Below, one piece after another: positions 34,050 to 42,515 of a stretch of DNA of 64,000 nucleotides; position 1 is the first letter of the stretch; every line of letters begins with the position of its first letter. A program made the translations under genes and the position numbers. Origin of the DNA: Hyphomonadaceae bacterium (GTDB lineage Bacteria > Pseudomonadota > Alphaproteobacteria > Caulobacterales > Aquidulcibacteraceae). The notes beneath the pieces are model-generated. The model was given only the letters and a program-made list of their open reading frames with translations. It was not told where the DNA came from and did no database searches. The DNA lies in assembly GCA_016791425.1 (NCBI GenBank), contig JAEUMQ010000012.1, forward strand, positions 1 to 64,000, written 5' to 3'.

Positions 34050-35219
34050 ATGGCCAGAAATGACCTGCTGATCAACCTGATCCAGGCAGGCGTAGCCGGT
34101 GATCGCGCACGATTGCGTTCAACGGTGGAAGCGATCGCAGCCGAGGAACGATCACGAAAACACACCATCCTTGCAGATCGACTGATGGATGCGCTGTCTT
34201 CGACGATGGGCGTTAATGGGAGGGGCGCCAGCCTCGCTATTCCGCAACAGGCCGGCCGCGATGCGATCTTAGAAGTTCACCCGTCGCGCCGTCTTGAGGA
34301 ACTAACTCTTCCCAACACTGTGTTGCGTCAGGTCGACGGCCTGGTTGAGGAGCAACTCCGGGCCGACCTTCTTCGCGCGGGGGGAGTTCAACCCCGCCAC
34401 CGCGTCCTCCTTTCTGGCCCACCCGGGAATGGGAAAACGACACTCGCTGAGGCCATCGCCGAACGCTTAGCTATCGAACTCTTCGTGGTTCGCTACGACA
34501 CCGTCATTGCAAGCCTTCTTGGCGAGACAAACACGCGCCTGAAACGCCTCTTCGACTACGTTCGGACCACGCCTTGTGTTCTCTTCTTTGATGAATTCGA
34601 CACACTGGGCAAGGAACGTGGCGATCCCCACGAGACCGGTGAAATCAAGCGTGTCGTTTCCAATCTGCTATTGCAGATCGACACTCTGCCGTCTTATGTG
34701 GTCGTCATCGCCGCCACCAATCATGCGGAACTGCTTGACCGCGCAGTTTGGCGGCGCTTCCAACTCCGACTGAGCTTACCTGCGCCAACTCCTGAGCTGC
34801 TGCAGGAGTTTTTCAGAGCAGCCTTCGCGGAGTGGCGAGAGCCAATGCGAACAGATCCTGCGTTGATAGCTGAGGCGCTTTATCCGCTGAGCTTCTCTGA
34901 GGCTCGCGAGTTCTGTTTGGATGTGCGGCGCCGACGAATCTTGGAACAAGGCGGCGCACGCAACCTAGAGGCGATAATTCAAGACCACTTAGACCTTTGG
35001 CGTGACCGCGTTAGCCCGGAATCCGATGCCATTCGACCCGTCAAAACCTCTTCTAAGGCTCGATCCGCCCGTTCCCGCAAGGCGAACAAAGGGAGCAAGG
35101 CCCTCGATCCCGTTACCCCAAAGCTACGGGAGGGATCGGCAGCACAGAACGTTGGGACCAAGGTTCGATCGCCTGCGGGAGGCCCTCGAACGCGGCGACA
35201 GCGCCACCCTGCTCCGTAA
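34050..35219 (+). CDS. ietA: AAA+ ATPase of an IetAS-type defence/toxin-antitoxin pair
   Basis: The 389-residue protein has an N-terminal helical region, then an AAA+ domain (about 110-290): Walker A VLLSGPPGNGKTTLAEA, Walker B CVLFFDEFDTLG, sensor 1 VVVIAATNHAELLD and an arginine-finger region WRRFQLRLSLP. A strongly basic tail of about 60 residues follows. Together with the next gene it matches the ietA-ietS pair, known as a stability/toxin-antitoxin pair on an Agrobacterium Ti plasmid and later as an antiphage system. ATG 34050 is used; a TTG two codons upstream is possible. Its last 194 bases overlap the protease gene in another frame. Confidence 0.82.
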   Translation: MARNDLLINLIQAGVAGDRARLRSTVEAIAAEERSRKHTILADRLMDALSSTMGVNGRGASLAIPQQAGRDAILEVHPSRRLEELTLPNTVLRQVDGLVEEQLRADLLRAGGVQPRHRVLLSGPPGNGKTTLAEAIAERLAIELFVVRYDTVIASLLGETNTRLKRLFDYVRTTPCVLFFDEFDTLGKERGDPHETGEIKRVVSNLLLQIDTLPSYVVVIAATNHAELLDRAVWRRFQLRLSLPAPTPELLQEFFRAAFAEWREPMRTDPALIAEALYPLSFSEAREFCLDVRRRRILEQGGARNLEAIIQDHLDLWRDRVSPESDAIRPVKTSSKARSARSRKANKGSKALDPVTPKLREGSAAQNVGTKVRSPAGGPRTRRQRHPAP

Positions 35220-37617
35220 CGACCCAACGGCACTTGCACCTGAAAGCTTGCTGGTTTTCGAACTACGCGGCTCGCTGATCACCTTTGGCGCAGCAATTGC
35301 CGCCGTGCCGGGGCTCGAGCTGATTGGCGAAGACATCGCCGACTTGGCTGACGATGAGGGCGATGAGTTCGAGGGTTTCTACTATCTTGTGCTCCCGGAC
35401 GCTCGTGCGCTGGAAGAGCTGCTTCGGCTATGGACACTGTGGGATGAGGGCCGGCCTCTTGGTCCGACCCATTCCCCTTGGGCGAAGGTGTTCGAGTGCC
35501 TCCACGATCTGCGTCGCTGGGGCCCCCAGGATCGCGTGAGCCCAGCTGATGTCGAATTCATCCAAGACATGGCCGCTCACGAGCCCAGCTCCGAGATCCG
35601 GCTCGAGATCGAGCTCATTTTCCGCACGGGCTCCCAAGTCACCAACGCGCGAGAAGAGGCGATCACCAGCATCGACACCGCTGGGGGACGCGTACTGCAT
35701 GTGGCACGGCACGAGGGATTTGCGTATGACGCCTTGCTCGTTGCAGTCCCCGCCGCGGAAGCGCTCGCAATTGCGGGCCGTCAGCCCGCCAGTCTCGCGG
35801 GACTCAACAGCGCCTTTTCGATTCGAGTTCAAAGCCTTATTGATTCTTCTGGCCACGAACCAGCTGATGGTGCCGTCGAGGACGCTGGCGTCGACCGCCC
35901 GCCAGAAGATCGCGCGCCCATTCTTGCGATCATCGACGCTGTCCCGGAACAAAACCATGTGCAGTTAAGCGGTCGGCTAGTGCTTGATGATCCGCTGGCC
36001 CTTGGGCCACTCGCCGTAGGCCCGCGCGATCATGGAACGGCAATGGCGTCGCTGATCGTCAATGGCAACCTCGATGTCGGACAAGGGCCGCTGACACGTC
36101 GCGTTCTACACGTCCCGTTGCTCTATGCCGACAGCCCAGCCAACGTCGCTCCTGGATCAGATCACGAGGTCGCCCGCGCTGACCGCATTCTCATCGATGA
36201 TTTCGTCACATCTGTTATGCGCGTCAAGCGCGGCACGGCCGGGCAGCCGGCTCTGGCGCCGACCGCAATCATCGTCGCCGTTTCCCTCGGGGATCGTCAT
36301 CGACCATTCTTTGGGCGAATGTCGCCATGGGCTCGCGCCATTGACTGGCTTGCCGCCGAGCTCGGCCTTCTTTTTGTCGTAAGCGCTGGAAATGCGGTCC
36401 ACCCGTTTGTTGCTCGCGCCTTTTCTGACAGCGATGCTCTCCCCGCCACCGAGGGTGTTGACCGGAGCAGAGCTGTGCTTGAAGCCATAAGGGACGACAT
36501 GCGCAACCGCACGCTCCTTGCACCAGGCGAAGCCATTAACGCCGTTACCGTTGGCGCGCTGCATGACGATGCGCGCGGCGCGGCACCGAACATCGGGTCG
36601 AGCTACGACCCTCTGCCTGACGGACGATTTCCATCACTTGTATCACGCACTGGCCCCGGCTTCGCGCGCGCCGTCAAACCCGACATCTTATTACCCGGCG
36701 GCCGCATCAGAGTTACTGTTGGCGAGGCAGAGGGGAGTGCGCTCCTTCGCCCCAGCAGAGCCAACCAGTTCGGCGGATTGCGAGTGTGCAGTTCCGGCAC
36801 TGACGCCGCTGGGTTTGCCACTCGCCAAGGATGGTCCGGCGCGTCAAGCGCTGCAGCAGCGCTCGCCGCCCGCGGCGCCCATCTCATCCATGATGCCCTG
36901 GAGCTTGCCTATGGCGACCGTTTCTTGGACCTATCGGGGGAACGCAAGGCGCTTGTGGTCAAGGCGTTGCTCACGCACCGGGCGCGATGGCCTCAGCCCG
37001 AAACGCAGACCGTTTTGGAAGTATTTGGCCCCACCGACCCGAGGAGACACCAACAGCAGAAGCTAAATCTGATGCGGCTCTTCGGCTTCGGTATCGCCGA
37101 TATCGAGGAGGCCCTCGGTTGCATTGACAGTCGGGCTACTCTTTGGGGCGACGGTGAAGTTACTGAGAACGACGCCGCAGTGTTTCGCTTGCCGCTACCC
37201 GTATCTCTCTCAGGCCTAGTCATCCCGCACTCGGTCACCGCCACACTTGCCTGGTTCAGCCCAGTTCTTCCGGGGCGTCGCGCGTACAAGTCGGTACGAT
37301 TGACCGTAGAAGAACCGCCTGGCCAACGCCTAAACACGCTCGGGGTCGCGGCCGCCAGGGACATGTGCGACCGAAAGCAAACCGAAAGAGGCACAACCTT
37401 CCATCGACGTTGGGTTGGAGAGCGTGTCGCGCAAATAGCAGCCGGCGAGGCCCTCGAATTTCGAGTCGCCCGAAAGCCCGATAGAGATGACTCCATCGAC
37501 GAAACTCCCGTCGCGTTCGGACTTGCAGTATCGATTGAAGCCGTCGGCGAGGTCCCGATCTACAATGAAGTCAACGCGCAGGTGGAAGTGCATCCTGAGG
37601 TGACCATCCCTATTTAG
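35026..37617 (+). CDS. ietS: Subtilisin-like serine protease of the IetAS pair
   Basis: An 863-residue protein: an N-terminal domain of about 300 residues, an S8 domain and a C-terminal beta-rich region. The triad is visible as Asp in ILAIIDAVPEQNH, His in GPRDHGTAMASLI, and Ser in GWSGASSAAAALAARGAH, with the oxyanion Asn in FVVSAGNAVHPF. There is no signal peptide, so it acts in the cytoplasm, as expected for IetS, where the AAA+ partner restrains the protease. ATG 35026 (MPFDPSKPLLRL) lies well inside ietA; a GTG at 35002 is an alternative. GC content is lower than that of the neighbours, a sign of transfer. Confidence 0.82.
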   Translation: MPFDPSKPLLRLDPPVPARRTKGARPSIPLPQSYGRDRQHRTLGPRFDRLREALERGDSATLLRNDPTALAPESLLVFELRGSLITFGAAIAAVPGLELIGEDIADLADDEGDEFEGFYYLVLPDARALEELLRLWTLWDEGRPLGPTHSPWAKVFECLHDLRRWGPQDRVSPADVEFIQDMAAHEPSSEIRLEIELIFRTGSQVTNAREEAITSIDTAGGRVLHVARHEGFAYDALLVAVPAAEALAIAGRQPASLAGLNSAFSIRVQSLIDSSGHEPADGAVEDAGVDRPPEDRAPILAIIDAVPEQNHVQLSGRLVLDDPLALGPLAVGPRDHGTAMASLIVNGNLDVGQGPLTRRVLHVPLLYADSPANVAPGSDHEVARADRILIDDFVTSVMRVKRGTAGQPALAPTAIIVAVSLGDRHRPFFGRMSPWARAIDWLAAELGLLFVVSAGNAVHPFVARAFSDSDALPATEGVDRSRAVLEAIRDDMRNRTLLAPGEAINAVTVGALHDDARGAAPNIGSSYDPLPDGRFPSLVSRTGPGFARAVKPDILLPGGRIRVTVGEAEGSALLRPSRANQFGGLRVCSSGTDAAGFATRQGWSGASSAAAALAARGAHLIHDALELAYGDRFLDLSGERKALVVKALLTHRARWPQPETQTVLEVFGPTDPRRHQQQKLNLMRLFGFGIADIEEALGCIDSRATLWGDGEVTENDAAVFRLPLPVSLSGLVIPHSVTATLAWFSPVLPGRRAYKSVRLTVEEPPGQRLNTLGVAAARDMCDRKQTERGTTFHRRWVGERVAQIAAGEALEFRVARKPDRDDSIDETPVAFGLAVSIEAVGEVPIYNEVNAQVEVHPEVTIPI

Positions 37618-37698
37618 TCTCCCGACACTGGTTTCGAATGCTCGAGGCGCGCCCACCGGACTGCCGTGCCGATCGCAATGCCGAAGGTCCGTGCGCGC

Positions 37699-37992
37699 TT
37701 ATGGCCGCTCAAGGAACCCCTTTAGCTCCTCTTCCCGCATCGCGCGACGGCGCTCGCTGGAGCTACGGCGCAATTGCGTGAGCTGGCGCACGCCCCATTC
37801 ATGCAACTGGCGCTTGGGATAGAAGGGCTTGCGCCCGTCATGGATGCAGGGCGGCCCGTCCGAGCGGGTGGAGAACAGTTTCGCCAGTGTCGCGGGGCGA
37901 CGGCGCACGCCGATCGAGGCGAGATAGGCCGAGGCCTGCTCGCGGTCTAGCAATTCGTCGACGAAATCGACCGGCAGAACGTCTTCGGGCAT
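37699..37992 (-). CDS. Small DNA-binding-like protein at the end of the trb operon
   Basis: The 97-residue product is not firmly recognised. It contains FVDELLDREQASAYLASIGV and LFSTRSDGPPCIHDGRKPFYPKRQLHEWG, which resemble the helix-turn-helix of excisionase/AlpA-like proteins that read ICE promoters, and ends in a basic, charged helix. It lies six bases downstream of trbI and is the last gene of the operon. A role as transcription regulator or excision factor is inference. Confidence 0.6.
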   Translation of the reverse strand: MPEDVLPVDFVDELLDREQASAYLASIGVRRRPATLAKLFSTRSDGPPCIHDGRKPFYPKRQLHEWGVRQLTQLRRSSSERRRAMREEELKGFLERP

Positions 37993-37998
37993 GGCTCC

Positions 37999-39153
37999 TC
38001 ATCCTCGGTAGGGGCGAAGGCGGATGTCGCGCGTGACCAGAACCCGCACCGGCGCGCCGGGACGCACCCGCAAGGTCGGGCGAATGGCCAAATTGCGATC
38101 GACGATGCGCCCGCCGACGCGGGCCGCTTCCTGAGCGGCCGCATCGCCGACGCTCTGGCCGAAACTGTCCGGATCGTCGTCTTCGGCCTCGTTGGCGACG
38201 ACGCTGATGATAGCGGAAAGCCCGATGGCGCCGGCAAGGCCTGTCAGATGATTGTCGACGCGGTCGCGCAGACCAGCGGCGCCGGCGGGATCGACCGCCT
38301 CCATGCCCTGCAAATTGATCGAGTACCCATTGGGCATGATGAGCCGGTTCCATACCAAGAGGACCCGGCGATCGCCGTGCGTGGTGGCGCTGTCATACGT
38401 GCCGATGAGGCGCGCGCCTTGCGGGATCAGGAGATGATCGCCCGTGACGCTGTCATACACGGGCGCCGTCACTTGTGCGATCACCCGCCCGGGCAGATCG
38501 GAATTGAGCTCCGTCGCCAGCGCCGCAGGAATCACAGAGCCGGCAAGAATTTCATAAGCTGAGCGCATCGGCGTCAATGACGAGGTCAAACGCTCGTCGC
38601 CTTCTCCCCGCTGGCTCGCCAGAAACGCCGCGCGGTCGCCGCCGGCGCCGATGTGCATGCCATCGCCGGCCAGCGCAGCGTCGCTGCGCCTTGCTTCGCC
38701 GAACAGAATGGGGGACGTGCGCGCGACCGCTTGCGGATCGGGCGGCGCCTCGCCGCGTTCAGCGCGCACCGGCGTCACCTGGCTCGCCCAAGTCTGATCC
38801 TCCGGCGGCGCGAGTTCGGCTTCCGCCGGTGGTGCGTGCTCGCCCCACAGCATGTCGCGTTCGCCCGTGCTTTCGGCGCGCGGCAGATCGGCGACATCGT
38901 ATTGCGCCGATGCGCTGCGAATGGATTCCGGCGGGCCGGCGGCGGCCGTGACGGCCTCGGCTTCGCCGGCGCGGATACGGTCCGGGCGTTCGGAGAGGCC
39001 GCTCACCAGCGCGAACGCAACGACGCCGCCAATGCCCAGCGTACCCGCCAGCAGCACTTTGCGTGAAAGCCGCTTCGGCGACGGCGGCCTGGCGCGAATC
39101 GCCACGTCAGGCGCTTCGGCCTGGGGCGCAGCAGCAGCGCTTGCGAGCTTCAT
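37999..39153 (-). CDS. trbI: Conjugal transfer protein TrbI (VirB10-like)
   Basis: The 384-residue TrbI spans the inner membrane once (VLLAGTLGIGGVVAFALVSGL, about 33-53), has a proline/glutamate-rich periplasmic linker, and a C-terminal VirB10 domain from EILAGSVIPAALATELNSDLPG through LIPQGARLIGTYDS and VWNRLIMPNGYSINLQGM. It joins inner- and outer-membrane parts of the type IV secretion channel. Its start overlaps the trbG stop as ATGA. Confidence 0.95.
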   Translation of the reverse strand: MKLASAAAAPQAEAPDVAIRARPPSPKRLSRKVLLAGTLGIGGVVAFALVSGLSERPDRIRAGEAEAVTAAAGPPESIRSASAQYDVADLPRAESTGERDMLWGEHAPPAEAELAPPEDQTWASQVTPVRAERGEAPPDPQAVARTSPILFGEARRSDAALAGDGMHIGAGGDRAAFLASQRGEGDERLTSSLTPMRSAYEILAGSVIPAALATELNSDLPGRVIAQVTAPVYDSVTGDHLLIPQGARLIGTYDSATTHGDRRVLLVWNRLIMPNGYSINLQGMEAVDPAGAAGLRDRVDNHLTGLAGAIGLSAIISVVANEAEDDDPDSFGQSVGDAAAQEAARVGGRIVDRNLAIRPTLRVRPGAPVRVLVTRDIRLRPYRG

Positions 39154-40049
39154 GACCGTCCCCTCTCAGCGCGCCGCTCGATGCGCACGATCACCGGCGC
39201 GCGCACGCCGAGGCGGAGCTCGGCGACATCGAACACCCGATCGACCATGTAACGCTGGCCCTGCACGCGATAATTGACGAGCTCGGCGCCTTCCGGCGTG
39301 ACGATGAAGAGCGGCGGCATTTCCGAAGCGATCACGTCGGGGGCGAGTTCGATCCAGGTGCGCCGTCCGTCGTCGAACACGCGCACCGGCGTCCAGCGCG
39401 GCGCGCGCCCGCGCACCGTGCGCACACGATAATCAAAGTTGAGCCGGCTGATTGCAGGCGCGCCGAGATTTTGCCCAGCGGTCTCGGGATAGGACCAGGC
39501 GATCTGCGCCGAATAGGTCTCACCGGCGACAGCGCTCGCCTCGATCATGTACGTCCGCCGATCTGTGATAAGCACGATATTGGTTCGGAGCCCCACGGTC
39601 TGCGGCTTCACCAGCACGACCGTGCGCGGCGAGGAATCGGCCTCGCCTTCCGTTTCGGTCACCATCCAGCGCGAGGTGTCGCCGGCGGCGACGGCGCTTA
39701 GGGCTTCGCCTGGCTCAAGCATGATAGTCGAGATGAAGCTCGGGCTGGTGTAAAGCTCATAGATCGCGCCCGGCGCATAATCATAGACATGGCGCGCCTG
39801 CACGAAGCCGCCGCGCATCGGCCGCTGGCGCGCCGCGCCGTTGGCGGCGGTCAGGGTCTGGATCGGCGTCGGACAACGCACGCGGCGCGACGGCGTGCAT
39901 TCCTGTCGCACTGGCGTCGGCGGCGGCGCGATCTCCGGCGGCGGCGTTTCTACCGGCGGCGGCGGTGGCGGCGCCTCAGCGATGGACGCCGCGGTGGCGC
40001 AGGCCGAGAGCGCGCTCAAAGCGACAAGCATGAGGATGCGGGCGCTCAT
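39150..40049 (-). CDS. trbG: Conjugal transfer protein TrbG (VirB9-like)
   Basis: The 299-residue protein has a lipoprotein-like signal (LMLVALSALSAC) and the VirB9/TrbG domain: DYAPGAIYELYTSPSFIST, LEPGEAL, KPQTVGLRTNIVLITDRRTY and the C-terminal VFDDGRRTWIEL and FDVAELRLG. It forms part of the outer-membrane core complex with TrbI and TrbH. TrbH is not found here. A proline-rich stretch follows the signal. It overlaps trbF by four bases. Confidence 0.95.
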   Translation of the reverse strand: MSARILMLVALSALSACATAASIAEAPPPPPPVETPPPEIAPPPTPVRQECTPSRRVRCPTPIQTLTAANGAARQRPMRGGFVQARHVYDYAPGAIYELYTSPSFISTIMLEPGEALSAVAAGDTSRWMVTETEGEADSSPRTVVLVKPQTVGLRTNIVLITDRRTYMIEASAVAGETYSAQIAWSYPETAGQNLGAPAISRLNFDYRVRTVRGRAPRWTPVRVFDDGRRTWIELAPDVIASEMPPLFIVTPEGAELVNYRVQGQRYMVDRVFDVAELRLGVRAPVIVRIERRAERGRS

Positions 40050-40732
40050 CGTTCACGGCTCCAGGAGAAGTCGCTGATCAACAGACCCAGCGGATTGGCG
40101 GCGATCTCATCGGCGTTGCGCGGCGGGCGCGTCGTCACCGTGAACACGCCGGTATAGACCTGCGCATCGCCCGAGCCGGTCTCGTTGGTGGCGCGTTCGG
40201 TCCAGCTCACCTCCCAGGCGTGATCGGAGCGCGCGATGATGGAGCGCACATGCACTGTGCGCCCGACGCGCCCGAGGCTCAGGAACGGATCGTCCTGACG
40301 CGCGATCTCAGTGAGCTGCGCGGCGGCCTGCGGAGTCAGGAACTTGTAGGCTTCAAGCCAGTTTTCGCGCAGCACCACGCCATCCGTCGGCAGCGTGCGC
40401 ACGAGGCGGACGAAGCGCCCGAGGTGGTGTGCGATCTGCGCCTGGGTCGGCGTCCAGCGCCCATCCGCGGTGCGCACCGACATCACTTGCCCTTCGGGCG
40501 TGACCTCGACGACATGCACGAAGGTGCGCTTTTGCAGCGCCACCATCGTGAGCGCCGCACCGAGCACGCCGGCCACGGCGAGGCTGGCGAAGGCGATGCG
40601 GCGCCAGGACCGCGCCGAGAGCACCGCCGAGCCCATGCGCGCGTCCCATTCCTGTTGCGCGCGCCGGTATGGCGTGTCGGGCGGTTCTGCGGCGAAGCTC
40701 TTCGCCGGCGATCGAAATGGCGTGACCATCAT
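40046..40732 (-). CDS. trbF: Conjugal transfer protein TrbF (VirB8-like)
   Basis: The 228-residue protein has one membrane helix (RIAFASLAVAGVLGAALTMVAL, about 45-66) and a periplasmic VirB8-type NTF2-like domain with PTQAQIAHHLGRFVRLVRTL, RENWLEAYKFLTP and EVSWTERATNETG. It nucleates assembly of the secretion channel. It lies 10 bases after trbL. Confidence 0.93.
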   Translation of the reverse strand: MMVTPFRSPAKSFAAEPPDTPYRRAQQEWDARMGSAVLSARSWRRIAFASLAVAGVLGAALTMVALQKRTFVHVVEVTPEGQVMSVRTADGRWTPTQAQIAHHLGRFVRLVRTLPTDGVVLRENWLEAYKFLTPQAAAQLTEIARQDDPFLSLGRVGRTVHVRSIIARSDHAWEVSWTERATNETGSGDAQVYTGVFTVTTRPPRNADEIAANPLGLLISDFSWSRER

Positions 40733-40742
40733 CTTCCCTTAA

Positions 40743-41783
40743 TCATGTGCGGGTCGGCGGATTTGGCGGCGGCGCGGGCCGCGGCTGCATCCCGGCATAA
40801 TTGATCTGGCGCGGCGCCTGTCCGCCGCCAAATCCATTGCTTGAAGGGCCGCCACGGCCGCCGGAAACGCCGCGCGAGCGCCCCATTCCGCCGATGGCGC
40901 GCACCGCGTTGATCGTGCTCGACGCCATGTAGCGCGCCGTCATCACCGCGCCGATGCCGGTCGCGGCCGCGCCGACCGCGGTGCGCACCGAGTCGGCGCC
41001 GGAAAGATGCGGCTGGCCCTGCATCACTTCGCTCGCCAGCATCGGCCCGAACCAGGCGAGCGAGAGCACGGTGAGCCCGAACAGGAGCACGTTGAGCGCC
41101 CCGCCTGCGTCGAGCGTCAGCGTCGCCGGCAGCGTCGCGACGAAAGTCAGCGACACCGAGGCGATCAGCGCCAGGATGAAGAGCCGGATGGCGCAGCCCG
41201 CCACCCAGCCGAGCGGACGCTCTGCAACCCACGACGTGCCGTTGAACACGCCCCAGGGCAGCGCCACGAAGGCGGCCAGCGTGCCCAATTTGAAAGCGAT
41301 CAGCGCCACAAAGATCTGCAGCGCCAGCACGAAGAAGCCGATCATGGCGAAGAGGCCGGCCGCGAAGATGGTGACGATGGAGATAAAGTCGGTGAGGATG
41401 TTCATGCCTTCGGCAAGCGCCACGGTCCGGCCGAACAAGTCCATGCCGATGCGAGCGATGCGGCCCGGATTGTGCAGATCGGCGAGTGAGAGCGAGCCGC
41501 CGCCGGCCTTGAGGCCCAGAAGCGCGCCCGACTGATTGATCGCCGTCGCCAGCGCGTCCCAATTGTTGATCAGGAAGGCGAAAAAGCCGACGAACAACAC
41601 CTTCCGGAAGAAGGGCGCCATCGGCGCTTCGCCGGCGAGCGCCCATTGCGCGCCGGCGAGCGCGATCGAGATCACGATGAGCGCATTCAAGACGAAATTC
41701 ACATCGCCGCGGATGAGCCCGAATCCGGAATCCGCCACGGCCAGGAACTGGTCGAGAAACGAATTGACGGTGGCGGGATCCAT
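40743..41783 (-). CDS. trbL: Conjugal transfer protein TrbL (VirB6-like)
   Basis: The 346-residue polytopic protein has about six to seven membrane helices (for example FFRKVLFVGFFAFLINNWD and IFVALIAFKLGTLAAFVALP) and ends in a glycine/proline-rich soluble tail (GGRGGPSSNGFGGGQAPR). The pattern fits TrbL, the inner-membrane pore component. It follows trbJ by 14 bases. Confidence 0.93.
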   Translation of the reverse strand: MDPATVNSFLDQFLAVADSGFGLIRGDVNFVLNALIVISIALAGAQWALAGEAPMAPFFRKVLFVGFFAFLINNWDALATAINQSGALLGLKAGGGSLSLADLHNPGRIARIGMDLFGRTVALAEGMNILTDFISIVTIFAAGLFAMIGFFVLALQIFVALIAFKLGTLAAFVALPWGVFNGTSWVAERPLGWVAGCAIRLFILALIASVSLTFVATLPATLTLDAGGALNVLLFGLTVLSLAWFGPMLASEVMQGQPHLSGADSVRTAVGAAATGIGAVMTARYMASSTINAVRAIGGMGRSRGVSGGRGGPSSNGFGGGQAPRQINYAGMQPRPAPPPNPPTRT

Positions 41784-41797
41784 GCGTCTGGCCTCCC

Positions 41798-42514
41798 TCA
41801 GAAGGCCGAGCGCGCGGGCGTCAGCTCGCCCGCATTGTCGGTCGGAAAAGCGCGGCGCTGGATTTCGCGGGCGCGGGCTTCGCGCGCGGCGCGATCGAGC
41901 CGCTCGGTCGTAAGCGCGCGGCTCTGCGCGGCGAGCAGCGCCTGGATTTCAGCGAGCTGGGAGGCCTGAATGCCCAAGAGTTGATTGCCGGCTTGCGTGG
42001 CGCTCGTTTGCCCTTCCGCGCCAGCCGACGCGGCCATGGCGCGGTCGATGCGTCCGCGCGCGGCTTCAACGGAGGCGACCGCTTGCGCCTCGGCGCGCAT
42101 CGCCCGCTCCAAAGCGCGGCGGTCTTCCGCCGCCCATTGATCGGTGCGGGCGAGCACGGCGTCGAGATCGAACTCGTCCCAGGTTTCGGGATAGAGCGTG
42201 CGGATGTCCTCGCCGATCTGCCGCACGTCGAAGGCGATGCCTTGCGCGGTCTCGAACAGGTCGCGCGCCTCGCGAATCGAGGCGGAAAGCTCCGGCGACA
42301 ATTGCAGCGGATTGCGGATCAGCATCCGAGCCTGTTGCTCGATCTGCTGGATCTGATTGTGAATCTGCTCCAGCGCACGCTTCGCCTGCAACAGGTTCTG
42401 CGCATAATTGGTGGGGTCGTAGACGATCTCGGCGCGGGCGGGCGCGCTCAACGCAAGCGCGACGATCGCGGCGCCCGCCAACAGTTTCAAGGAACGGCGC
42501 ATCCGATTCTCCAT
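41798..42514 (-). CDS. trbJ: Conjugal transfer protein TrbJ (VirB5-like)
   Basis: The 238-residue secreted protein has a signal peptide (LLAGAAIVALALSAPARA) and a long, glutamine-rich coiled coil (NLLQAKRALEQIHNQIQQIE), as in TrbJ, a pilus-tip or adhesion component. The C-terminal half is a charged helix. There is no separate trbK (entry exclusion) after it. Confidence 0.93.
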   Translation of the reverse strand: MENRMRRSLKLLAGAAIVALALSAPARAEIVYDPTNYAQNLLQAKRALEQIHNQIQQIEQQARMLIRNPLQLSPELSASIREARDLFETAQGIAFDVRQIGEDIRTLYPETWDEFDLDAVLARTDQWAAEDRRALERAMRAEAQAVASVEAARGRIDRAMAASAGAEGQTSATQAGNQLLGIQASQLAEIQALLAAQSRALTTERLDRAAREARAREIQRRAFPTDNAGELTPARSAF

Positions 42515-42515
42515 G

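Noticed and set aside
37631-37662. A tRNA 3'-end-like stretch (GGTTTCGAAT ... CCCACC) as second attachment site
   Set aside because: The match to the tRNA-Lys end is broken and too short, and it lies inside the element.
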